This document shows positions 23,707 to 35,146 of a stretch of DNA of 64,000 nt, in pieces. This DNA is from Linepithema humile (taxonomy: Eukaryota > Arthropoda > Insecta > Hymenoptera > Formicidae): the NCBI RefSeq assembly GCF_040581485.1, contig NC_090133.1, forward strand, positions 24,950,139 through 25,014,138, given 5' to 3'. Within the stretch, counting starts at the first letter, position 1; each line of letters begins with the position of its first letter. A program made the position numbers and the translations under genes. Under the pieces are notes generated by a model, which had not been told where the DNA came from, searched no databases, and saw only the letters and a list, made by a program, of their open reading frames with translations.

Positions 23707-26099
23707 GTATTTTATTTTACATATATAACATTTCTACGCATTCTCTTTTTCGCGTAAAAAACGAAATATTTTTATTACGAAAAAATTTTTGCGCAAATGT
23801 TTAAATACGATTTTATAAATATGTTACGAAATTTATTTGCAGGACTTGTCAGCGATTTTTATCACTCTCAGATTTTTGGGACATTAATCCAGCTAGATCG
23901 CAAGAAGAAACGCTTAGAATCAAGTTAGAAGAGGAGAAATTTCGCAGAGAGGTATAGTAAAAATAGATTGTATATGTATGTAGCGTGAGTCATTACGTTT
24001 CTTCGCATTTTTAGCATTGTGAGAATCTGATCCAAGAGCTTCAGAAACGATTGCTGGAACAACAAGAAAAAGTGGCCGTAGCGGTTAGAGTCGACAACGA
24101 GAAAAATGTTATGATATCTCAATTTCACACAGCTTGGTCTAAATTAAAGCAACAAGTCGAAATGTTAGAAGTTGAACACAAAAATTTGCAAACTAATCTG
24201 GAAAATGTCGCGGCGAAACATCAGTCGGAAATCTCAGAATTCCAAAGTCAAATCAAACGGCTCGAAGGGGAGCTATCGAAGGCCTTAGACTTGGCAGCTG
24301 GATATAAGGAGAAGAGTGACACTACGATCAAAGAAAAAGTCAATTTGTTAAAGGAGCATGCGGATGAATTAGAGAGTTGCAAGTCATTGGTACAAGAAGC
24401 GGAAAATAGATATGAACAAGTAAAAACAGAGTTCAACAGGCTCTTAGAAAAGAATCAACAGAACGAGGAGACATTAAAAACTGTTCAATTGGAATTGAAT
24501 AAAGAACGTTTGCGAGGAGGTGAGGTGCGAAATGAGATGAATCTCATTCATAAAGCATTAGATACTTGCGAAGCTGAGTTGATAGTGCTCAGACAAGAAA
24601 AAGAAAATTTGCAGCTTAAGCTCAAAGAGGAAATGAACAGAAATTCTATTTTAGAACAAAAGAACTTATCATTGCTCGCATCGATTGACGATGCCAAGAA
24701 GGCAGAGGTAATACATTGCATGATATATTGAATTAGTTTTAATTATTTCTCAAATTTATTTATATTAATGTAATTTATAATCAATTTTTTTTTTCAGAAA
24801 TTAGCTAAGGACGAAACCAAATCTATCGTCGAAGAAAAGGAAAAAATTAGAGCAGAATTACAAGAAGTTTACCAAAAACAGGTTGATGAAGTGGTGAAAG
24901 CAAAATTACAAGAATTTCAAACGCAACTTGATAATGCCGAATCAGAATTTTTAGAAGAATTGAAAACAAGACAGCAAGTTATAGCTGAATGCGCTGCTCG
25001 GAAGATAAAGGACGTTATTGATAAGTTCGTTCACAGTTTTCTTATTTGTGCAATTCTGCAATAAAATGCACAATAATTTTTCAAGCTAAATAAATATGTT
25101 GGGTTTTTTTTCAGGCATCGTTTGGAGATCAATTTGTTGGAGGAAAAACATAAAGAAGAGAAACGACTGTACGAATTGCAATTAGCTCAAGCTTTACAAA
25201 GATCGGCCATGTTAGAAACACACTTAAATTCTCAGCGAGCAACAAAAACTCAACTCGCGGAACAACTGCACTCCGTTATGCAGAAACAATGGCAGCAAGC
25301 TTTGCACATTATTTCGGGTAAGTTGCAAAATGTATTTAACTTTATATACATACAACGTCTGATTATTTTAATACCATTATTTATTTTTAAAATCGTAATA
25401 TAAGTGTTTAGCGCATAGATTACAAAATACGATTACAGGTGGTAACACGGATAACTTATCTCCGCTTCAAAGAATTCACGCAGAGAAATATTTTGATTCT
25501 AATGGTCCCAAAAAGTCTGAATCATTGCCAAATTGTTACACTAAACTTTCTCAGGAACCAAGATACGCGACTCATTCGTTAGAGATGCAAAACCTGATCG
25601 ACGTACAACCGTTTGAAGAACAAAACGAGAGTACGATCGCAGTGAAATCCATTGAAAATACACCGGTAACCAGTAAAAAAGGATCGAAGGACGAGCTTCG
25701 GAAATTCATGAAAATGGTAAGATTAGCATTTAGGCGAGAATTGTTTACTAGTAGACAAACGCAAATAAATTTCTTACAGATTACAGAAATGCAACTGGCA
25801 AAGGAAGAGGATGCAAAGCCCAGACATAGCATTTCAAGTCCGCCATTGGAATGCAGAGAAGTACCGCGGAAACATTATTTGAAAAAGGAATTAAGTATAA
25901 CGAGCGAGGATAGCGTCTTGTGGCATCCAGCATCCGAGGTTTGTTCGCCGTAATATTTCAGATTTTATAATCAAGTGCGGACTCTATATTGATAATGTAA
26001 TTTTATTATTAGACTTCGATGCGCGACATTGGCGAATCCCTTCCGCAAAAAACGATTAGCAAGATAGATCAGCAGAGAAACAAGCCTCCTTGGAAATGA
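22226..26099 (+). CDS. CNTROB: Centrobin-like centriolar coiled-coil protein (8 exons, 1,078 residues)
   Basis: Joined exons: 22226-23706, 23843-23951, 24015-24707, 24798-25024, 25115-25317, 25439-25716, 25780-25938, 26013-26099. Centrobin is a daughter-centriole protein needed for centriole duplication and, in flies, for neuroblast centrosome asymmetry. Residues 1-493 are Ser/Thr/Asn-rich and look disordered. From about residue 508 to 900 there is a long Glu/Lys/Gln-rich coiled coil beginning LRIKLEEEKFRRE, followed by CENLIQELQKRLLEQQEKV and QFHTAWSKL, which I associate with insect centrobins. The protein ends NKPPWK. The ATG is the first in frame after a TAA at 22175-22177. All junctions are GT-AG with matching phases; the exon 4 donor (gttcgt) is weak. 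It is longer than human centrobin (about 900 residues). Assignment rests on remembered family features; another centrosomal coiled-coil family is possible. Confidence 0.7.
23843..23951 (+). CDS. CNTROB: Centrobin-like exon 2
   Basis: It follows atttgcag and completes the split Arg codon. It encodes residues 495-530: a Trp-containing segment (SLSDFWDINPARS) and the start of the coiled coil. Donor GAG|gtatag, phase 0. Confidence 0.75.
24015..24707 (+). CDS. CNTROB: Centrobin-like exon 3, main coiled coil
   Basis: 231 codons between ttttag and gtaata. It is a continuous heptad-type coiled coil rich in Glu, Lys, Leu and Gln, without proline. It carries the most family-like block (LIQELQKRLLEQQEKVAVAV). 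Confidence 0.8.
24798..25024 (+). CDS. CNTROB: Centrobin-like exon 4, coiled coil
   Basis: It begins after ttttttttcag. It encodes more acidic/basic coiled coil and ends in phase 2 at GATAA|gttcgt. The donor departs from the gtaag/gtgag consensus, but only this junction keeps frame with exon 5. Confidence 0.7.
25115..25317 (+). CDS. CNTROB: Centrobin-like exon 5, end of coiled coil
   Basis: It starts after ggttttttttcag with the base that completes a Lys codon. It encodes HRLEINLLEEKHKEEKRLYE and the final helical stretch to HIISG. Donor G|gtaagt, phase 1. Confidence 0.75.
25439..25716 (+). CDS. CNTROB: Centrobin-like exon 6
   Basis: It starts after gattacag. It encodes a polar, largely disordered segment ending KDELRKFMKM. 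The donor ATG|gtaaga is strong. The next 63 nt are also open in frame (see the intron entry). Confidence 0.7.
25717..25779 (+). other. 63-nt in-frame, stop-free intron (possible exitron)
   Basis: It begins gtaaga and ends ttcttacag, both good splice sites. It is exactly 21 codons long and has no stop in the reading frame, so retention would insert 21 residues without breaking the protein. The insert is basic and hydrophobic, unlike the acidic flanks, which argues that it is normally removed. Confidence 0.65.
25780..25938 (+). CDS. CNTROB: Centrobin-like exon 7
   Basis: 53 codons, phase 0 on both sides. It encodes ITEMQLAKEEDAKPRHS, a Pro/Glu/Lys stretch and SEDSVLWHPASE. Donor GAG|gtttgt. 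Confidence 0.7.
26013..26099 (+). CDS. CNTROB: Centrobin-like exon 8, C-terminus
   Basis: 28 codons plus TGA after ttattattag. It encodes a basic tail ending RNKPPWK. The Pro-Pro-Trp-Lys end supports this exon as the true terminus. Confidence 0.75.
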   Translation, partial: TSMRDIGESLPQKTISKIDQQRNKPPWK

Positions 26100-26248
26100 C
26101 ATATAGTTGATGAGAACGACGATACTGATGGCGTGGATGAACTCGATCACGTCAATTCCGTTCGATACAGTGTACTTAATTAGCAGTAATGCGAAGTTTT
26201 ATACGTAACAAATGTGCAAATATCTATTTTTTAGCAAGAAGAAAATTT

Positions 26249-26254
26249 AATAAA
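26249..26254 (+). terminator. Poly(A) signal of the centrobin-like gene
   Basis: AATAAA 150 nt after the stop codon, followed by a T-rich run, so the 3' UTR would be short. Confidence 0.6.
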
Positions 26255-26259
26255 ACATT

Positions 26260-28100
26260 TTTTTACATAGTATTATTTCGATCGATTGCAATTTTGAAAC
26301 CTTATATCTTTCCTACCTTTAAACACATAATAATACGCTCAATGTCCTTTTGTGGATTCGAATTAGGCATTGTGTAATTTTGATCTAATAGAGTATATTC
26401 TCATAATTGAACTATTCAATTTTTACATGATATAATTAATACACCAACCTTCTCGTTTTGAAATGTTTCTATCGTGAGTTTTGATATTCACGTTGTCCAG
26501 CGCATCGGGCGCGAGAGGAAAAGGATGTCAGATAAAATAATAAACTAACGGATTGATAACAAGAAGAGTTTATCTCGTAGCGGAAATTTAACGTGCGTTC
26601 GTTACGGCTCTGAAATGATGAACAATTTTACATTCTCGGGTGTAAAAGTATTTTTTCACATACACATATGAATGTTGTACAAGTTATAATTACCCAATAA
26701 ACAGATTACGTAGTTCAACAGCTTGCGGTCAAAATATCGATAAAGTTATTTTAGTCGAACAACTCATCTTAACGATAAACCGCAATATTACTCGTAGAAA
26801 CAACTTAATTCTAAAACTCGGATGACCTAAATAATTGTCAACATTTGTCATCATAAATTAAATTATTCTTTTTTTGTCGCAATATAAATGACTCAAATGA
26901 AAAGTTTTGAACTGTCTAAGAAAAAGAACAATTTATTTACATAAAAAAGAAAAGAAATACCGACTCTTTAAATAATAATGTTTTAAATAAATTGAAACGT
27001 AATATATGAAAAATATAAAGAACATTATTTGTGTAATTAATAATGCAAATTTATGGTTTAAGTTTCACTATAAACAGCCTTTGTGATGACAGCTAATTAG
27101 AGTTCATCATACGCACGTCTAGATTTGCCGTATCGATATTATGTATATGTTAAACACGTTTGCTTCGCGCAGGTTGTTGCATGCTGATGATTCGGAGAGA
27201 TACACTGTTACTGAATCGAATGTAACATCGTGAATAACAATCGATTCATGTGCGATGTACAAATATGTGACAGACACAAGAGAATGCGGCGCTGCACATT
27301 TTGAAAACTTATGGTAAAAACATCGCCCGCATGCATCATTTACATTATTGTTTCCTAAAAGCCTTGACAAACTCCATAATCATAACGTGTACATTCGCGC
27401 GATACATTAGCTTGCATTGTCACGCTTGATGCATTTAAATTATTAAATGTACTATTGTTTACTGACAAATAAAGATATTAATATTCTTTATTGGAGATAC
27501 ACGGAGAGAGAAATATAAAATAACATTCAATGTTTTAAATTAAATAAATAAAGTTTAACAATACTAAATTGCTTTCTCTTTGATTCATATAAAAATCAAA
27601 TAAAAATTTATTTACAAAATTTCTCTATGTAACTATTGTATATTGAAATATTTTCTTTAAACGATAAATTCGTATATCAACTGAACAGTACAATTCGCGC
27701 GGCCGGTGTCGATGACCGAAAAATCAGCCCCGTTCATGCAAAATTGCGTCAGTTTTTATGCTCATATTACAGCCGTAAAGTCATCTCTCGCCAGCTATCA
27801 TCTCGACACAAACGCAGGCCAGCGTTTTACGAGAAACGACACGATCGTAAACTATGCAATCGTAATTCGACCGTAAAAGGGTCGCGAAATTTTTGCAGGT
27901 CGCATCCTTTGCCGGTCCTCTGAAGCTGAAAAACATAGGAACGAAGGTAACAGGATAATCTCGACAGAACGAGCAACTCCGGCAAAGTGAGCGTGCCTTT
28001 TCAGCTGTAAACGACGATCACGCCTACGACTCCTTCGAACCGGTGCCAGTTATGAGGATTCTACGCGCGGAACAAGTTGCCGATTGAAAATGAAAGAGCA
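26260..28100. other. Intergenic gap between the centrobin-like gene and the lipocalin
   Basis: Mostly AT-rich. A GC-richer segment begins at about 27,690 and runs into the lipocalin start; it is the likely lipocalin promoter region. Open frames here are short and without splice logic. Confidence 0.5.
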
Positions 28101-28301
28101 GCAAGAATGCAAAGGGAGGAACGTGATAGTGGCCACCCCCTCTTCGTTCGTATAGTAGTCATGATTCGCGCGTCCGTTCTTCGCGCGTTCGTATGTATGT
28201 ACGTGGCCTTTAGTCGCCGAGCAAAGCCTCGAGAGTCAAGGAGATACACCGTGCGCGATCTAGCTCGGCCAGCTCATGCGTCTATCGTGAGCGGAATCTG
28301 A

Positions 28302-28314
28302 ATGCACGGTGAAA
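28302..28314 (+). promoter_or_regulatory. Out-of-frame upstream ATG next to the lipocalin start
   Basis: An ATG at 28302 lies 13 nt before the chosen start in another frame and reads on for more than 25 codons into exon 1. If transcribed, leaky scanning past it would be needed to make the lipocalin. The chosen ATG (28315) is supported by the signal peptide that follows it. Confidence 0.4.
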
Positions 28315-28473
28315 ATGCATCCCGGAACGAGACGATGTTCGGGATTCTGCTGGTTGACAATAGCGGTGCTCGTCGGCCTTCTTGTAAGCGACACCGGCGG
28401 CGTTTGGAAGAGACGGGAGGATAATACGAAATGCCCGAAAGTGAAGGGCATACGCAACTTTGACATATCCGAG
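28315..28473 (+). CDS. Lipocalin exon 1: signal peptide and N-terminal strand
   Basis: 53 codons: a short basic n-region, the hydrophobic core, then a charged mature N-terminus with Cys40 (KCPKV). Donor GAG|gtacga, phase 0. Confidence 0.85.
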
Positions 28474-31400
28474 GTACGAAGTCTTTTGTGACCTATGCGA
28501 GATCGTTACAGCGCGGAAACGTAAAGTAAAGATTTTCACATTGCATTTTCATGCGATTCCTTTACAATAACGTCCCGACAACTCGAACAATGTTTACGTT
28601 TACATGTTAATACGCGCGAAGACTATCTCGTATGTTTACAATGATAGGAAACAGGAATATCAATAATTTGAACTTGCTCATGTTTCCGAAGAGAGCACGG
28701 ATTTCAATTACTAATTATATAGATCGTTTTCATGTGTGTTCAACGTTGCGCTTTTGTAATCTGAACTGTTTATATTTCCTACACTTCTTTTCTTTCTATT
28801 TAAAACAGATAGAAAACAGATTTATTTCATGTAGAAAATTTCATATAAAATTTTATATCTAATCTTTGTTTGATGAGAAAACAGTCTGACAAAGAATTAG
28901 CTTCTTGAAAAAGTTTTTAAGGAATAATTTCTAAATTTGTAGGGAGTATTATATTTCGATTAACTTATAAATTAGTTTTTAACAATTACAAATGTTTGAT
29001 AATTAAGTATTTAATTCTATGAATAAAAATTAACTCTTACTTGATACTACTACAAAATTCACAATAATTTCTCGCCAATGGTCACCAATTTAGGCATAAT
29101 TCTGTCACATAATTTGATCGTGTTATTTACATAGTGAGAAGGTTGTCTGATGCGCTTCATTCAATGCGTGATATTACTACGAAATAGTATAGAGTACGCT
29201 GATATATATATATTATCTGACACTGATGTGACTTCGAAAACGAATAATCAACGGGCATTTACCGTCGCCGAATATGTCGGTTGAATATTAATAGTACAGA
29301 GCCAATCCGCAACTATTTGTTAGATGTAATATGCCGATTTTATGCAATAGCAATAGAAATTATCGTTTACCGTGCAATTAACGATAGATTTGGCATGAAC
29401 CAGAAAATGATGAATGCTGTTTGACGCTGGCATTTCTATCAATGGACCGCGAATATTAATTTCATGCATAATATTGTATGCCGATAGAATTAGATATATA
29501 TTAAATATATAAAATTAATCAATATAATTAGATAAACATTTGTCACATACAAAAGACAGGGTGTAACCATTCGCACACTTTTTGACAAACACAAATGGAT
29601 AATTAAAATAAAGTTGATAATTAATTCTGTATAATAAAAATTTGCGAGAATATTCAAGTTTGCATTTAATTTCCGTGTCTATTCTCATGAGAGAATGAGT
29701 TTTTTTACTATATAATTAAATACTACATACTTTGACTTAAACAATCTGCTCTGATTTAATAAGTTATGATTAGTTGAATAATAGAGAAATGCAAAAATAT
29801 ATAACACGGCAGTTTTTTTTCTTATTATTTTCCTTTAACACTACATAAACTTTTTTTTCTATTTTTGCTCTAACGTTTTTGATCGTAACGTTTTTGTTCA
29901 TTAGCGGAAATTAACATCTATGTGTTCCAGATATACATATATATATGATCATGAAGAATTAAAACAAAATGTGGTATCTGACATTTAGGAATATTTATAC
30001 GCAATTATCTAATAAATATTATGAAATAAATATATGCGTATTACTAATCGCAATTTTATTTGCGATACGTGAACATGAAATATTGCAATTTAATAGTGTT
30101 CTCCTTGTGCAGACTTTCTTTTCGGAGCAACGTTCGGCGGATTTATTTTTAGATCTCAATATGTATTTAAAGGAAGACTATTTCGGACATGCTACACACG
30201 ACTATTTCCGTTGTTTTTCTTTCGCCATAAATGATGATACGCACTTTGAGATAAAGTGGCTTATATCGCAGATGTACTTTAACGCTCCAATAAATTTTTG
30301 AAAATTAGGATAATTTTACTAATCTTGCATCATCATAGAGTGTTTTTAATCTTGATACAGAATGTAAAAGAGATATTTGTATATAATCATTTTAAGATGT
30401 TTTACAAGATGTTTTAAGATCTTTTTCGATCGAAGCGTCTGCTACATAAAGATAAGCATTGAACCGTAGCAATATATATCTTGTGATAACACAAAACTTC
30501 GAAGTATTTAACATTTTCTTTATTTGAATAATTTGTCGTACGCATTTATATTTTACGAATATCGTTTTCGTGTGTAACGTGCGAATGACACTTCGAGCAA
30601 CATAACGTAAAAGCAAAAATAGAAAAAAAAAGTTTATGTAGTGTTAAAGAAAAATAATAAGAAAAAAATAACAGAATTCGCGCATTTACGCACAACAATC
30701 GCTATCTGGGAAAAACTTCTTGGATGCGTTTCTAATGCCGTTTATCATCGAGTGCGACTATTTGACCTGTGTAACGCGCGCATTTATTAGCATATATTAG
30801 CGCACGAAGAAAATCAGCACGTCGTCTAAATTGTTACGTTCATTTCACGCATGACTTTGCACCTGTACGCATTCATACGTAACAGACATCATACGCTTTT
30901 TGCAGTTTCTCGGATCGTGGTACATAGTACAGTACTACGCGAGCTCAGAGGAAGCTCTCGCCTACCGATGCATGAGAGCCGAACTTTCAGTTTCGCCCGA
31001 AAGCGCCGAAGTTACCATGAATTTCACTTACAGCTTTACCGATGATCCCATTAACGAGCTGCTCGTTGGTAACATCACCTGGAAAATCCCATCATCGGAT
31101 TTACCTGCTCATTGGGTGCACGCCGAGTTTCCATGTAAATAATTACTTACCTCGTAATTAATCTACTTGCGTGCTTCGATTTTTTTACATTGTGAAGAAA
31201 AATATATTTTTTTCTGTTAATTAATTTAACTCAAATTAGAGCGATGAATGGTTCTGTAAGAATAAAAAAGTATCAACAGAAGAAAAGCTATAGAAATTAC
31301 AACGCGGGTGTCGGAGCGCAAAAATTTTTTTTATTATCAAACGAATACAAAGTAGCGAAACGTTTTTCGGTACAATTTCGGACTCTCCTCACAATCAGTC

Positions 31401-32917
31401 TAACACGCTTGCTAGCGAGGTGTTAGAAACTTTCTAATCGTATCAAATACAAGCAAGAATGTTCATAATAAGGCATGTAGGAAAAAAGAATCAATTCGGA
31501 TCGGAAATGTTTCCGCATAGTGTCATAAGCTGGCTCAGTCTAGCACGATTGGAACCTCGCGCAGTCACTTGCCAGCGCACCGAGACGTAACGTGTTATCG
31601 GACTTTACGCCGAAAATTCGGATTCCAATGGTTAATCATGCAAAGAAGCCTAAATACGTGTGTTATCTTCGCTAATCTTTTGGGTGTCAATTACATTATG
31701 CCGCTGGCGCGCCAAAAAGTGACTGCTGTGTGTCAAGTCCACGTGGACCATTCACCTCTTACAAGCGTGCTAGACATTTAGAAGAGTTCAAAATTGTACT
31801 GAAACGTTTTATACTTTGTTCGATTATTTCTTTGATAATAAAGAAATTTTGTTGCGCTCCGACATCTTATAGTTTTAATAAGCTTTCACCTGAAATCCTT
31901 TGCACTCCGATGATTTATATTATAAATGTCGCCGTAACAACGGCAGTGGAATGCAAAGAGTTAATATCAATTTAAAATGTACTTTAGTTCTTAATTAATT
32001 AAATTTTATATTTAATTTCTCAATAAATTTGTCGTATATAACATGAAATGTAAGCTTCTTTCAAAATTTATTATCTTTGAAATGTGTTTTCTTATAAATC
32101 ATTGTTACAATGAATTGGGTACATAGAAATAAATTTTAATTTTTTATAGAGATTGTATTTTGAACGAAAAACTGATATACGCAATTATGTATCGTGAATT
32201 TAATATTTTCCAGATGAAGGAGTGTACAATACATATGTGTTAGATTCAGATTATAAGTCATGGGCCTTACTAATGCATTGTGCTGAAAAGAGCGAAAGCC
32301 CACGATATTTATCAAGCTTCATCATGAGTCGCGAAGCGAGCCTAGGGGCAAACGTCATTTCTTATCTTCGCGAGAAGCTGCCTAGGTACATTGTTCTTTT
32401 GATATTATTGCAGTTACAGTAGAATTGTTTCTTCAGAACTTTGCTCGTTAAAATACCTTTTCGAAAAATATCCGTAAAATGTAAAATGTTACACGATTGA
32501 TGCAAAATATGAAACTTTGTCTCTCTATCAATATAATTTAAAATGTCTATACGTCTTTTATTTCATTAAAGGCGCTCAAGGAAAGCATCCGTTAAAGAAA
32601 TCAGGTTTATTATTTTCCTTACAGATCAATACTTTTCATTAAAAATTTATTTTAATAAACGTTAAAACAATTCGCTTAAATTAAACTAAAGTGTATATTT
32701 TCTTGTATCGTTTTATAAAATTATAAAAAAATGATATGAAAAACACTTTTTTTTAACATATAGGTACGACATCGACTTGGAATACATGTTTCCTATGGAT
32801 CAAAAGCAATGCAATAAAACGAATAACGAAGATATGCTAATTCCGGTGTTGGAATCGACCAAAAGAAGCAACGCTGTCCGAAGGCATCCGTTGAAACGCA
32901 AACACAGACGCCAATGA
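28315..32917 (+). CDS. Secreted lipocalin, apolipoprotein D/Lazarillo-type (4 exons, 237 residues)
   Basis: Joined exons: 28315-28473, 30906-31134, 32214-32385, 32764-32917; phases 0/1/2 match and all introns are GT-AG. Lipocalins carry small hydrophobic ligands in an eight-stranded barrel. Residues 12-24 form a signal-peptide core (CWLTIAVLVGLLV). The first lipocalin signature is FLGSWYIVQYY (54-64, Gly56-x-Trp58). Four cysteines after the signal peptide (40, 75, 152, 203) suit the two disulfides usual in insect lipocalins. NFT (92), NIT (109) and NKT (204) are N-glycosylation sites. The block YNTYVLDSDYKSWALLMHC is the second barrel signature region. The length is typical apart from a strongly basic tail (RRHPLKRKHRRQ). 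I am sure of the family and unsure of the orthologue. Intron 1 is 2.4 kb. Confidence 0.9.
30906..31134 (+). CDS. Lipocalin exon 2: GxW motif and first strands
   Basis: Starts after cttttgcag with FLGSWYIVQYY and runs to HAEFP. Donor CCAT|gtaaat, phase 1, splitting a Tyr codon. It holds Cys75 and two N-glycosylation sites. Confidence 0.9.
31415..32617 (+). repeat. Parent copy of a segmental duplication (lipocalin intron 2 to intron 3)
   Basis: This stretch matches 38705-40211 in the same orientation. Shared landmarks are gaggtgttagaaactttc, tcgtatcaaatacaagca, tcaagtccacgtgga, exon 3 with its splice donor, and ggtttattatttt at the right edge. This copy keeps exon 3 intact. Confidence 0.8.
32214..32385 (+). 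CDS. Lipocalin exon 3: later barrel strands and helix
   Basis: Starts after tattttccag and encodes EGVYNTYVLDSDYKSW, Cys152 and the segment leading to LREKLPR, equivalent to the lipocalin C-terminal helix. Donor CTAG|gtacat, phase 2. This exon with its flanking introns has a broken copy near 39.6-40.0 kb. Confidence 0.9.
32764..32917 (+). CDS. Lipocalin exon 4: C-terminus
   Basis: Starts after aacatatag and encodes YDIDLEYMFPMDQKQC, a glycosylation site and a tail of about 30 residues ending in many Arg/Lys/His residues, then TGA. Confidence 0.85.
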
Positions 32918-34110
32918 ATTTCATTTAAATCAAACACTCCCGTTACTTTGGGCTAATTTTATTAATTCAATTAACAACGTGTTATAATACTCTTCGTCTC
33001 GTCCTCTTATTTATAATTACATAATTGTAATGAACTTGTTATTGTTTTCTTTAGACCCGTCGTCTCTCTCAACATTTTAAGCACAACTCATCCAAATTAA
33101 CTAACACACACGTGCAAGCAGCACGCATGGTCACCACGATCACCATCATCAGTATCGGCATCATCATAATCATTAGCGTAACAGTCGTCATCAGATTATC
33201 ACTCAACGCACCTAATTACTTAATTACTGAATGTATGTATATATAATATATATTTATATATATGTATATGGCAGCTACAACTTATAAGAAATATTACAAA
33301 ATCACTTGTGACTCACTCTTTTCACGTTTTCACAATGTTTTACTCATACGAACGCTATCACACCGACGGGCAACTCCTATTTTCTTGCGGGAGCATTCTC
33401 ATTATTCAACGAATTCTCATATCTCCGCGAAAATCGGCTCTGTCCGGTATTAAAGTCGCCGGTTCTCGCGCGTACATTTCGACATTTCGACGGCGTCGTG
33501 ACTTCCCCCCTTCGTTTGCATGCGTTTCTGAAATATATAATAATCGAGCGCTTGTCACGAATAAGAATGTATCGCGGTCGCTCAGACTACACAGAATAGG
33601 AAGAACGCACCGGGGGTATCGAAACGCACGCAGAGATTCGCTTATGTACGCGTATATACTTCGAGATCATTACGGCGACCGAGAAAGACAAGATCGTTAA
33701 AAGCCGGAACAGATCCGCGATGAGCGCCAATTACAACGTTGTCTTCATTAAACTATCGCACTACACCCGCAACAAGTATACACGCATCCACTCCTTCGTT
33801 CTACGCATATGCATATTCAAATCACCTATTAGTCTTCTAATAATTCTTTAGTATTAATTAGTCATACATTTAATTTTTTTAATCACTTGTAAATTAATTA
33901 CCTAATCGTTAAATCTGTTTCTTGTAAACCTGCACTCGCGCGCATACGCGCGCGTACGTTTCTATGTGCGTGCGTATTGGGTATGTGTATATAGATGAAT
34001 AGGTGTATGGGCGCGTGGTGTACGTATGTAGACGCGCATGTGTATGTGTGTGTGTCTTTCTGCACAAGACTGTCTTCATTATTATTTCATATAGCTGATA
34101 GACTATCTAT
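32918..34110. other. Tail-to-tail gap: probable lipocalin 3' UTR and shared 3' sequence
   Basis: AT-rich with TA, CA/TG and ATC repeats (33120-33190, 33236-33270, 34025-34050). The longest frame (33308-33700) is Arg-rich without any motif. No clear AATAAA follows the lipocalin stop on the plus strand within 600 nt; an ATTAAA lies near 33,750. Confidence 0.4.
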
Positions 34111-34115
34111 TTATT
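34110..34115 (-). terminator. Candidate poly(A) signal for CASK
   Basis: Minus-strand AATAAA (plus-strand tttatt) about 1.85 kb beyond the CASK stop. Using it would give a long 3' UTR across 34.1-35.96 kb, not unusual for a neuronal scaffold gene. Placement is inference. Confidence 0.3.
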
Positions 34116-34524
34116 TGAAATTTACGTTTTATAAATATCCTATAGTAAACCGTATTTTGTTACTTCCTCATTCGATTATGCGCTTTTTGTACGAAGGTGT
34201 AATGCAAACCGAATGATATTGTAGTTTTGACGTGTGCCCGTATTATGTATGTACGTGTGTGTATGTGTGTGTGTGTATCAACGTATGTGTGCATATGTGT
34301 ACCAACTTAATAATCGCATACAAGTGCTTTTCGACTGAGCGTAAAATTCTCGCTGTTAAATCGATATCCGCCGTCCGTGCATTCGTCCGAGACGTATGGT
34401 TCGGTTTCGGGTTTTTGCGAGATACCGATTGTGTAAATCGGTGAGTATTTGAGCTATGACTGGAAATATACTTTACGAACAACAATAACGACGAATGGCA
34501 ATGGGATGGGCGAGTGCACGGTCA

Positions 34525-34551
34525 AGCGAGCGAGCGAGCGAGCGAGCGAGC
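34525..34551. repeat. AGCG tetranucleotide repeat
   Basis: About seven tandem AGCG units. It produces a spurious Ser-Glu-Arg-Ala frame on the plus strand. Confidence 0.9.
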
Positions 34552-34635
34552 AATCCCGCTCCGACGGCGGTCTCGATTGTCGAAAGTAGAAAGGTGAGAG
34601 AAGCTCGATGTCACGATGATCAAAGCGGGAGAAAT

Positions 34636-34641
<6 letters not shown>

Positions 34642-34672
<31 letters not shown>
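34642..34672. repeat. GA microsatellite
   Basis: About 15 uninterrupted GA units within the probable CASK 3' UTR (CT on the CASK-sense strand). Confidence 0.9.
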
Positions 34673-34678
<6 letters not shown>

Positions 34679-35146
34679 AGAGAAAACAAAAGGCGACCAA
34701 GAAGAATACAAAAGGCGGCCGGAGGAAAGAAGCGCTCGCGCATACGCGCAGATTCGTCGCGGCGTAGATTCCCGCGACAAGAGATGAACACTCGTTAGAT
34801 ATTAGTAGAAGTACTAGACGAAACCGGCGAAGTTCTCTACTGCTTAAAGTTACAGTTAAATGACGGACGGCCGGCAGCACACCAGTTCATGTTCTTTTTT
34901 TTTTTTTTTTCTTTCTGATTGAACGGTTAGACGGGTTTCGATTATTGCGATGGGACCCTCGTCTTTCGCTACATATATGTATATATTTATGGGCACTGCC
35001 GTGCCGCGCGATCTCTAGCTTCTTTTCGTTTAAATAGTTACGATAAAGTACGATAGGAGGCAATTACAGTTTACGGGAAGTCGACTGATAGATTCCGCAG
35101 GTAGGAGTACGAAGGTACAGTCGCTCGGTTGACGTCCGCGTGAAGC

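Noticed and set aside
29969..30301. 110-codon frame in lipocalin intron 1
   Set aside because: Aromatic and isoleucine-rich, as expected of translated AT-rich DNA. It lies within a well-defined intron and has no splice sites consistent with inclusion.
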